From Pantoea agglomerans (lineage in GTDB: Bacteria > Pseudomonadota > Gammaproteobacteria > Enterobacterales > Enterobacteriaceae), in NCBI RefSeq assembly GCF_021397715.1, contig NZ_CP090207.1, forward strand, positions 868,001-932,000: a stretch of 64,000 nucleotides of DNA, written 5' to 3'. Below, piece by piece: positions 56,230-64,000 of the stretch. How positions within the stretch are numbered: the stretch's first letter is position 1; every line of letters begins with the position of its first letter. The position numbers and the translations under genes were made by a program. Under the pieces are notes generated by a model. It had not been told where the DNA came from. It did no database searches and saw only the letters and a program-made list of their open reading frames with translations.

Positions 56230-59121
56230 ATGCGGATATACGCACGCTGGCTGGCAACGCTGCTGATGAGTCTGGTGGCTTTCACAGCACTGGCGCAGAC
56301 AGAAACGGGCTGGCAGCCGATTAATGAAGTCATTCGCAAGAGTGAACACGATCCTCGTCAGTATCAGGCCATCCGGCTCGACAACGGAATGACGGTATTA
56401 CTGGTTTCCGATCCGGTGGCACCTAAGTCGCTGGCGGCGCTGACCTTACCGATTGGCTCTCTGGACGATCCCGATCAGCAGCTTGGTCTGGCGCACTATC
56501 TGGAGCATATGGTGCTGATGGGCTCTGCCCATTACCCGCAGCCGGACAATCTGGCTGAGTTCCTGAAAAAGCACGGTGGCAGCCACAATGCCAGCACCGC
56601 CTCTTACCGCACCGCCTTCTATCTGGAAGTGGAAAATGCTTCGCTGGAGCCAGCAGTGGATCGCCTGGCCGATGCAGTTGCCGCGCCGCTGCTGGACCCG
56701 GTGAACGCTGATCGGGAACGCCATGCGGTCAATGCTGAACTGACGATGGCGCGCTCGCGCGATGGTTTACGTATGGCGCAGGTTGGGGCGGAAACCCTTA
56801 ACCCGGCTCATCCTGCTTCGCGCTTTTCCGGCGGTAACCTCGACACGCTGAAAGATAAGCCCGACAGTAAACTGCATCAGGCGCTGCAGGACTTTTACCA
56901 CTCGCATTACTCCGCCAATCTGATGAAGGCGGTCATTTACAGCAATAAAACGCTGCCCGAGATGGCATCGATTGCCGCGAAAACCTTTGGTCGGGTCGCT
57001 AACCACAACGCCACTGTGCCGGCGATTACCGTGCCGGTGGTGACCGCGGAACAGCAGGGCATCCTGATCCACTATGTTCCGGCTCAGCCGCGCAAACAGC
57101 TTAAAATTGAGTTTCGTATTGGCAATAACAGCGATCGTTTTCGCAGCAAAACAGACACCCTGATCAGCTACCTGATCAGCAATCGCAGTAAAAATACCCT
57201 GACCGACTGGTTGCAAAAGCAGGGACTGGCCGATGGCGTCAATGCCGGTGCAGACCCGATGACCGATCGTAACGGCGGCGTTTTTGCCATTACCGCCTCG
57301 CTGACCGACAAAGGTCTGGCGCAACGTGACGAAGTGGTTGCAGCTATTTTTAGCTATATCAATCTGTTGCGTGAGCAGGCGGATGATAAGCGCTATTTCG
57401 ATGAGGTCTCGCGCGTCCTGGCGCTCGATTTCCGCTATCCCTCCATCACCCGGGATATGGACTACATCGAATGGCTGGCCGACACCATGCTGCGGGTACC
57501 GGTTGAACACACGCTGGATGCGCCCTATCTGGCGGATCAGTACGATGCTGCGGCGATCAAAGCACGGCTCGATGAGATGACGCCGCAGCAGGCGCGTATC
57601 TGGTATATCAGTCCGCAGGAACCGCACAATAAACAGGCTTACTTTGTGGATGCGCCGTATCAGGTTGAAAAAATAGCGCCACAGATGTTTGCTGACTGGC
57701 AGCAACGCGCCAGCCAGATTGCGCTGTCGATGCCGACGCTGAACCCCTATATTCCGGATGACTTCACCCTGCTGCCAGCGGACGGGAAACAGTATCCGCA
57801 TCCGGTCAGGCTGGAAAATGATGCCGGGATGCGCATTTACTGGATGCCCAGTCAGTTTTACGCCAGTGAGCCAAAGGCTGCGATCACGCTGGCGCTGCGC
57901 AACAAACATGCCATCAGCGACGCGCGCCAGCAGGTCCTGTTTGGCCTGAATGACTATCTCTCCAGTCTGGCGCTGGATGAGCTTAATTCACAGGCGTCGG
58001 TGGGCGGCATCAGTTTCTCCACCGGCGAGAATGAGGGGCTGGTATTCAGCGCCAGCGGCTTTACCCAGCGTCTGCCCACTCTGCTGAAGAAGCTGGTGGA
58101 AGGGTATGCCACTTTCCAGCCCACGCCACAGCAACTGGAGCAGGCCAAATCCTGGTATCTGGAACGGCTTGACGCGGCAGAGAAAGGAAAAGCCTTTGAA
58201 CAGGCGATTCAGCCGATGCAGCTGCTATCACAATTGCCCTATACCCAGCGCGAGACGCGTCGCAAGCTGGTGAGCACGATCACACTTAACGACGTCACGG
58301 CTTATCGCGATCAACTGTTCCGCGCGGCAACGCCGGAAATGATGGTGGTAGGCAACCTCAGCGCCGATAGCGTGATTCAGCTGGGTCGCGAACTGAAACA
58401 GCAGATGCAGAGTAACGGGACCGACGCCTGGCGCAGCAAATATGTGACCTTCGAAAAACCGCTGAAAGCGAACCTGCAGCAGAAGGGCAGCAGTACCGAT
58501 TCTGCCCTGGCGGCGCTTTATATTCCGCTGGGCTATGGCGAATATCAGAGCATGGCGAACAGCTCGATGCTGAGCCAGATTGTGCAGCCGTGGTTCTACA
58601 ACCAGTTACGTACTGAAGAGCAACTCGGCTATGCGGTATTTGCCTTCCAGATGCCGGTGGGACGCCAGTGGGGAATTGGCTTCCTGCTGCAGAGCAACAG
58701 CAAACAACCCGCCTTGCTGCTGCAGCGTTATCAGGCCTTCTATCCGCAGGCGGAAAAACGCTTACGCAACATGAGCCAGGCCGACTTTGCTCAATACCAG
58801 CAGGCGATGATCAACGATCTGCAACAGCGGCCTCAGACCCTCGACGAGGAAGCGGATCGCTACAGTCGCGACTTTGACCGCCAGAACGACGCATTTAATA
58901 CGCGCCAGAAAGTGATCGCCCAGATTAAACAACTGACGCCCGCCAGCCTGGCCGATTTCTTCCAGCAGGCGGTGATAGATCACACGGGTATGGTGATGAC
59001 CTCGCAGATTGCGGGCAACAGTGATGAAAAAGTGGCCTTTGCCGCGTTGCCAGGCTGGAAAACCTGGAGCGAAGTGGCACAGTTGCAGCAGTCGCTGCCG
59101 GTAAAGAGTGAGACCCAATGA
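56230..59121 (+). CDS. ptrA: protease III (pitrilysin)
   Basis: Periplasmic zinc metalloprotease of the insulinase (M16) family that degrades small peptides. At 963 aa: signal peptide about residues 1-22 (cut after ALA), inverted zinc motif HYLEH at residues 89-93 and the third zinc ligand about 76 residues on, in the NAELTMARS segment. AAGGGG precedes the ATG. It overlaps recB by ATGA, so a periplasmic protease and a DNA helicase-nuclease share one operon. Confidence 0.97.
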   Translation: MRIYARWLATLLMSLVAFTALAQTETGWQPINEVIRKSEHDPRQYQAIRLDNGMTVLLVSDPVAPKSLAALTLPIGSLDDPDQQLGLAHYLEHMVLMGSAHYPQPDNLAEFLKKHGGSHNASTASYRTAFYLEVENASLEPAVDRLADAVAAPLLDPVNADRERHAVNAELTMARSRDGLRMAQVGAETLNPAHPASRFSGGNLDTLKDKPDSKLHQALQDFYHSHYSANLMKAVIYSNKTLPEMASIAAKTFGRVANHNATVPAITVPVVTAEQQGILIHYVPAQPRKQLKIEFRIGNNSDRFRSKTDTLISYLISNRSKNTLTDWLQKQGLADGVNAGADPMTDRNGGVFAITASLTDKGLAQRDEVVAAIFSYINLLREQADDKRYFDEVSRVLALDFRYPSITRDMDYIEWLADTMLRVPVEHTLDAPYLADQYDAAAIKARLDEMTPQQARIWYISPQEPHNKQAYFVDAPYQVEKIAPQMFADWQQRASQIALSMPTLNPYIPDDFTLLPADGKQYPHPVRLENDAGMRIYWMPSQFYASEPKAAITLALRNKHAISDARQQVLFGLNDYLSSLALDELNSQASVGGISFSTGENEGLVFSASGFTQRLPTLLKKLVEGYATFQPTPQQLEQAKSWYLERLDAAEKGKAFEQAIQPMQLLSQLPYTQRETRRKLVSTITLNDVTAYRDQLFRAATPEMMVVGNLSADSVIQLGRELKQQMQSNGTDAWRSKYVTFEKPLKANLQQKGSSTDSALAALYIPLGYGEYQSMANSSMLSQIVQPWFYNQLRTEEQLGYAVFAFQMPVGRQWGIGFLLQSNSKQPALLLQRYQAFYPQAEKRLRNMSQADFAQYQQAMINDLQQRPQTLDEEADRYSRDFDRQNDAFNTRQKVIAQIKQLTPASLADFFQQAVIDHTGMVMTSQIAGNSDEKVAFAALPGWKTWSEVAQLQQSLPVKSETQ

Positions 59122-62100
59122 CGCAGTTACCGCCTGAATCGCTGAACCCTTTAACACTGCCGCTCAGAGGCGAGCGGCTGATTGAGGCCTCAGCGGGCAC
59201 CGGAAAAACCTTTACCATTGGCTTACTCTATCTGCGCCTGCTGCTGGGCCTTGGCGGTGAGAACGCCTACAGCCGGCCTCTGTCGGTTGAAGAAATTTTA
59301 GTCGTAACCTTTACCGAGGCCGCCACCGCTGAACTGCGCGGGCGTATCCGGGAGAATATCCATCAGCTGCGGCTGGCCTGCATCCGCGGTAAAAGCAGCG
59401 ATTCGATGCACCAGTTGCTGCTTGATCAGATACCCGACTTAACGCACGCCGCCGCGCAGCTGCTGGCGGCAGAGCGACAGATGGATGAAGCCGCCATCTT
59501 TACCATCCACGGCTTCTGCCAGCGGATGCTCAACCTCAATGCGTTTGAATCCGGCATGCTGTTTGAGCAGGAGCTGATTGAGGATGAACAGGCGTTGCTG
59601 AAGCAATCCACCGCTGATTTCTGGCGTCGGCAGTGTTATCCGCTGTCGCTTGACGTGGCGCGAGTGATTGCCGCGGAATGGAGCGGACCGGACAGTCTGC
59701 TGACCACGCTGCGCCCCTGGCTCCAGGGCGAATCGCCCAGCCTGAAACGTCCGCCAGCCGCCGATGAAACGCTGGCGTCACGTCACGCCCGCAATCTGGC
59801 ACGCATCACCTCAATCAAGCAGCAGTGGCAGTCGCTCAGTGCTGATGTTGAAGGCATCATCGGCGCTTCCGGCGTCGATAAGCGCAGCTACAGCAGCAAG
59901 AATCTGCCGATCTGGGTTGCGAAAGTGACACAGTGGGCCAACAGCGAAACGCTGGATTACCAGTTGCCGAAAGAGCTGGAGCGATTTGGTCAGCAGCAGC
60001 TGGAGGAGAAAACCAAAAAAGGCGAAGCGCCACGCCATCCGGTGTTTGAGGCGATCGATCAGTTTCTGGCGGAGCCTTTATCGCTGAGGGATGTGATCAT
60101 TGCCCAGGCGCTGACCGACGTGCGCGCCACTGTTCAGCGTGAGAAACGGCTGCGGGCGCTGTTAGGCTTTGATGACCTGCTGAGTAAGCTCGATGAGGCG
60201 TTGCAGCAGCCGGGCGGTATCCTGCTGGCTGAGACCATTCGGGCGCGCTTTCCGGTCGCCCTGATCGATGAATTTCAGGATACCGATCCGCAGCAATATC
60301 GCATTTTCCGCACGCTCTATATCAACCAGCCGGAACAGGCGCTGCTGTTAATCGGTGACCCTAAGCAGGCAATTTATGCGTTTCGCGGCGCGGACATTTT
60401 TACCTATCTGCGGGCGCGAAACGAAGTTAGTGCTCACTACACGCTCGATACTAACTGGCGCTCATCGCCGGAAATGGTCGATAGCGTAAATCGCCTGTTT
60501 TCACAGCTGGAATCGCCGTTTCTGTTCTCCGCCATTCCGTTCCTGCAGGTGAAACCGGCCGCGCCGAATCAGGCGCTGAAACTGATCTATGACGATCGGC
60601 CACAACCGGCGCTGCGCTTCTGGTTACAGCCGGGTGCAGGCGTCGGCAGCAGTGATTATCAGCAGTTTATGGCGCGTCAGTGTGCGGCGGATATCAGCCG
60701 CTGGCTGGTGGCCGGGCAGCAGGGTCGGGCATTGCTGGGAAAAGGCGAGGCACTGCAACCGGTGCGTGCGTCTGACATCACGGTGCTGGTCCGCAGCCGC
60801 AACGAAGCGGGATTGATCCGCGATGCGCTCAATGCATTGTCGATTCCTTCCGTCTATCTCTCCAGTCGCGACAGCGTCTACACCACGCCTGAAGCGCGAG
60901 AGTTGCTGTGGCTGCTGCAGGCGATTCAGGCACCGGAGCAGGAACGCCTGGTGCGCAGCGCGCTGGCGACCTCGATCTTCGCCATTGATGCCGCCACGCT
61001 GGATGCGCTGACCCAGAATGAGCGCGAGTGGGATGCGCTGGTCGAGCAGTTTGCCCTCTGGCAGCAGCTCTGGCACCAGCGTGGCGTGTTACCGATGCTG
61101 CGCGACGTGATGATCAAGCGTCAGCTGGCTGAGAATATGCTCGCCTCCGAAAACGGTGAGCGCCGTCTGACCGACCTGATGCATCTGGGCGAACTGTTGC
61201 AGGAAGCCTCAGTGCAGCTCGACAGTCCGCATGCGCTGGTGCGTTTTCTGGCCCAGCAGATTGCCCGGCCCAATAGTCAGTCGGCCAGCCAGCAGCTGCG
61301 GCTGGAAAGCGATCGTCACCTGGTGCAAATCGTCACCATCCATAAATCGAAAGGGCTGCAATACCCGCTGGTCTGGCTGCCGTTTGCCGCTGGCTACCGT
61401 GAGGCGGCCAGTGCGCTTTATCACGATCGTGAAAGTTTTGCTGCCTTACTGGATGTGCAGGGCGATGCTCAGAGCATGGCGCTGGCCGAAGAGGAGCGCC
61501 TGGCCGAAGATTTACGTCTGCTCTATGTGGCCCTGACCCGTTCGGTTTATCACTGCAGCGTCGGTATTGCCCCGTTGATAAAGGGAACGCGTAAAAAAGA
61601 GGGCGAAAGCGATCTGCATAAAAGTGCGCTGGGTTATCTGGTGCAGCGGGGCGAAGCGGCCGATGCGGAGCAACTCAGCCAGCGTCTGGCGGCGTTAAGC
61701 GGTAACGGGATTGAGGTTATCGCAGATGATTTGCGGCCAGGCGAAACATGGCAGGATCGGCCAGCCGGCGATCAGGCATTAAGCAGCCGTGAAGTCACGC
61801 GTGCGCTGGCAGATGCCTGGCGGGTCACCAGTTATTCAGGGCTGCAACAGCACCACAGCTCGGCGCTGCTGGATGCGCTGCCCAATTTTGATATCGACGC
61901 GGCAGGTGAAGAGGAGGGCAGTGAAGACGCGGCGCTCACGCCCCACCATTTCCCGCGCGGTGCCGCACCCGGCACCTTTTTACACGGTTTGTTTGAATCG
62001 ATCGATTTTGCCGAACCGCCGGATGAAATCTGGCTGGAAGATCAGTTACAGCACCACGGCTATCCGCTGAGCTGGTTACCGGTCATCCAGCAGTGGATCG

Positions 62101-62657
62101 AACGGGTCCTGCATACGCCGCTTAACGCTGACGGCCTGACGCTGTCGGCAATAAAAAGCAGTGACCGGCTGATCGAGATGGAGTTTTATCTGCCGATTAA
62201 TCATCTGCTGACCGCGGCCGATCTCGACGATCTGTTGCGCCGTCACGATCCGCTGTCACGACAGGCGGCAGCGCTCGATTTCCGCCAGGTGCGGGGCATG
62301 CTGAAAGGTTTTATCGATCTGGTGTTCCGCTGGCAGGGAAAATATTATCTGCTCGACTATAAGTCGAACTGGCTGGGGGAGAGCCACGCGGCATATACGC
62401 CCGAGGCGATGGCGCAGGCGATGATCGACCACCGCTATGACCTGCAGTATCAGTTATATACCCTGGCGCTGCATCGCTATCTTCAGCACCGCCTGCAGGA
62501 TTATGATTATCAGCGCCACTTCGGCGGGGTGTTTTATCTGTTTTTACGCGGGATGGATGGCAGTTCGCCGGATAACGGTATTTTTGCCACCCGTCCCGGC
62601 GAAGCCTTTATTGAAGAGATTGATGCGTTGTTTGGTCATACCACGGAGTTGTCATGA
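59118..62657 (+). CDS. recB: RecBCD subunit RecB (helicase-nuclease)
   Basis: 3-prime to 5-prime superfamily 1 helicase and sole nuclease of exonuclease V. At 1179 aa: Walker A SAGTGKT with K30; motif II in LIDEFQDTD; motif VI in LLYVALTRS; the C-terminal nuclease domain has the D-x-K site in LLDYKSNW and an upstream Asp in FIDLVFRW. It starts in the last codons of ptrA and ends in an ATGA overlap with recD. Confidence 0.98.
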   Translation: MTQLPPESLNPLTLPLRGERLIEASAGTGKTFTIGLLYLRLLLGLGGENAYSRPLSVEEILVVTFTEAATAELRGRIRENIHQLRLACIRGKSSDSMHQLLLDQIPDLTHAAAQLLAAERQMDEAAIFTIHGFCQRMLNLNAFESGMLFEQELIEDEQALLKQSTADFWRRQCYPLSLDVARVIAAEWSGPDSLLTTLRPWLQGESPSLKRPPAADETLASRHARNLARITSIKQQWQSLSADVEGIIGASGVDKRSYSSKNLPIWVAKVTQWANSETLDYQLPKELERFGQQQLEEKTKKGEAPRHPVFEAIDQFLAEPLSLRDVIIAQALTDVRATVQREKRLRALLGFDDLLSKLDEALQQPGGILLAETIRARFPVALIDEFQDTDPQQYRIFRTLYINQPEQALLLIGDPKQAIYAFRGADIFTYLRARNEVSAHYTLDTNWRSSPEMVDSVNRLFSQLESPFLFSAIPFLQVKPAAPNQALKLIYDDRPQPALRFWLQPGAGVGSSDYQQFMARQCAADISRWLVAGQQGRALLGKGEALQPVRASDITVLVRSRNEAGLIRDALNALSIPSVYLSSRDSVYTTPEARELLWLLQAIQAPEQERLVRSALATSIFAIDAATLDALTQNEREWDALVEQFALWQQLWHQRGVLPMLRDVMIKRQLAENMLASENGERRLTDLMHLGELLQEASVQLDSPHALVRFLAQQIARPNSQSASQQLRLESDRHLVQIVTIHKSKGLQYPLVWLPFAAGYREAASALYHDRESFAALLDVQGDAQSMALAEEERLAEDLRLLYVALTRSVYHCSVGIAPLIKGTRKKEGESDLHKSALGYLVQRGEAADAEQLSQRLAALSGNGIEVIADDLRPGETWQDRPAGDQALSSREVTRALADAWRVTSYSGLQQHHSSALLDALPNFDIDAAGEEEGSEDAALTPHHFPRGAAPGTFLHGLFESIDFAEPPDEIWLEDQLQHHGYPLSWLPVIQQWIERVLHTPLNADGLTLSAIKSSDRLIEMEFYLPINHLLTAADLDDLLRRHDPLSRQAAALDFRQVRGMLKGFIDLVFRWQGKYYLLDYKSNWLGESHAAYTPEAMAQAMIDHRYDLQYQLYTLALHRYLQHRLQDYDYQRHFGGVFYLFLRGMDGSSPDNGIFATRPGEAFIEEIDALFGHTTELS

Positions 62658-64000
62658 GTGAAATGCTGAGCCTGCTGCTTCAGGCGGTTGAGAAGCGTCT
62701 CCTGCGGCCGTTAGATATTCAGTTTGCCCGCCTGCTGGCGGAAGAATCACAACCGGCACTGCTGCTCGCGGCGGCCTGCGTTAGCGCGGAAGCGGGGGAA
62801 GGTCACGTCTGTCTGCCGCTGGATAACCTCAGCGAAGCGGGTCTGTTTGCGGGCCGTCAGCCCGCGCTGGCGCAGGCACTGTGGCAGGCTGCCGGTGCGC
62901 CGGATGACTGGTTATCACTGCTGGCCGACTGGGCAGCCGTCAGTGACGGCAGCCTGATTACCCCGCTGGTGCTCAGTAATCGCCGTCTCTATCTGCATCG
63001 CCTGTGGCACAGCGAGGGCCGGGTCGCGAGCTTCTTTGCCCTGCAGGAGGTGAAGTCGGCATTTGACGCCCAGGCGGCAAGTGAAGTGCTGAATACGCTG
63101 TTCGGCACGCGTCCGGATGACTGGCAGAAAATTGCCGCCGCGGTGGCGCTGACCCGCAAGACCGCGGTGATTTCCGGCGGACCCGGAACCGGTAAAACCA
63201 CCACGGTGGCGAAATTACTCGCCGCGCTGATCCGGCTGAATCCTGGCAACTTACGGATTCAGTTAGCCGCTCCGACCGGCAAAGCCGCGGCGCGCCTCAC
63301 CGAGTCGCTGGGTAACGCGCTGCAGAATTTAGCCGTTAGCGAGGAAGAGCGCCGACGCTTCCCGACGGAAGCGACCACACTGCATCGGCTGCTGGGCGCG
63401 CAGCCAGATACCCAGCGTCTGCGCTATCACGCCGGTAATCCCCTGCATCTCGATGTGCTGGTGGTTGATGAAGCCTCAATGGTCGATCTGTCGATGATGG
63501 CGAAGCTGATCGCCGCACTGCCGGCCCATGCGCGGGTGGTTTTTCTTGGCGATCGTGACCAGCTGGCGTCGGTTGAGGCGGGTGCCGTGCTGGGCGATAT
63601 CTGTCGCTGTACCGAGAGCGGCTACAGCCTGGCGCGTGCGGAACAGCTCGCGTTGCTGACCGGATGTGCGCTGCAGGGCAGTGACGATCGGCTGGCACCC
63701 GCGGTACGTGACAGTATCTGTCTGCTGCAAAAAAGTTACCGTTTTGACGCCAAATCAGGCATTGGTCAGCTGGCTCAGGCCATTAACCTGGGGGATGCGC
63801 AGCAGGTGAAAGCGGTTTTCGCCGCAGGCTTTCAGGATCTCTGCTATCAGCCGTTAACCAGTGGCGAGGCTTATCAGGCGATGCTGGATGAGGTGGCACA
63901 GGGCTATCAGCCTTATCTGCAGCTGATCAGGCAGCAGGCGTCACCTGCCGAAGTGCTGACGGCCTTTGGTCGCTATCAGCTGCTGTGTGCGTTACGTGAC
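62654..64000 (+). CDS. recD: RecBCD subunit RecD, N-terminal part (runs off the window)
   Basis: 5-prime to 3-prime helicase subunit of exonuclease V. The ATG at 62654 overlaps the recB stop; 449 codons are visible with no stop, so the gene continues past the end. Walker A is GGPGTGKTTT with K181, motif Ia-like APTGKAAARL follows and motif II is VVDEASMVD. About a quarter of the family length (around 610 aa) is missing. Confidence 0.97.
   Translation, partial: MSEMLSLLLQAVEKRLLRPLDIQFARLLAEESQPALLLAAACVSAEAGEGHVCLPLDNLSEAGLFAGRQPALAQALWQAAGAPDDWLSLLADWAAVSDGSLITPLVLSNRRLYLHRLWHSEGRVASFFALQEVKSAFDAQAASEVLNTLFGTRPDDWQKIAAAVALTRKTAVISGGPGTGKTTTVAKLLAALIRLNPGNLRIQLAAPTGKAAARLTESLGNALQNLAVSEEERRRFPTEATTLHRLLGAQPDTQRLRYHAGNPLHLDVLVVDEASMVDLSMMAKLIAALPAHARVVFLGDRDQLASVEAGAVLGDICRCTESGYSLARAEQLALLTGCALQGSDDRLAPAVRDSICLLQKSYRFDAKSGIGQLAQAINLGDAQQVKAVFAAGFQDLCYQPLTSGEAYQAMLDEVAQGYQPYLQLIRQQASPAEVLTAFGRYQLLCALRD

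Overview
The window reads as chromosome of a plant-associated enterobacterium of the Erwiniaceae, most likely Pantoea or a close relative. Its backbone gene order (gcvP, ygfF, bglA, yqfA, ygfZ-sdhE-ygfX, fldB, xerD-dsbC-recJ-prfB-lysS, lysR/lysA, tas-ygdR-ygdQ-mutH, rppH-ptsP-lgt-thyA, ppdA-ppdB-ygdB-ppdC-recC-ptrA-recB-recD) follows the 64-65 min region of Escherichia coli, and the encoded proteins are close to their E. coli counterparts in length and motif. This assignment comes from remembered protein families and synteny; no database search was possible.

Three accessory blocks interrupt the backbone. (1) Between yqfA and ygfZ (about 5.2-13.8 kb) lies a sugar-acid locus: talA and an RpiB-like isomerase on the minus strand, and on the plus strand a divergent run of an MFS carrier, a fused DhaK-DhaL kinase, a triose-phosphate-isomerase-like protein, a TIM-barrel decarboxylase/isomerase, a PGDH_C-type dehydrogenase and a SorC-type regulator. 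The set matches the D-apionate pathway (ApnO, OiaC, LerK, LerI, DerI), which turns the plant branched-chain sugar acid D-apionate into D-erythrose 4-phosphate; the neighbouring transaldolase can take up that product. (2) Between lysS and lysR (about 22.7-33 kb) lies an A+T-richer fimbrial island: a LuxR-type orphan regulator flanked by long non-coding stretches, then a nine-gene MR/P-like chaperone-usher operon ending in a two-domain tip adhesin, followed by a trypsin-like lipoprotein and a DHA1 efflux carrier. (3) Between lysA and tas (about 37.5-42.5 kb) lies a lactose/cellobiose-type PTS (EIIA divergent from EIIC, GH1 phospho-beta-glucosidase and EIIB) with a UxuR-like GntR regulator and four copies of the decamer TGGWATGCCA in the divergent promoter region.

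Backbone highlights are prfB with its programmed +1 frameshift at codon 26, and a 684-bp mutH-rppH gap with several DnaA-box-like sequences, at the position where E. coli carries the DnaA-reactivating sequence DARS2. The window ends inside recD, in the recC-ptrA-recB-recD cluster whose recB and recD starts overlap the preceding stop codons. I saw no tRNA, rRNA, CRISPR array, insertion sequence or prophage.
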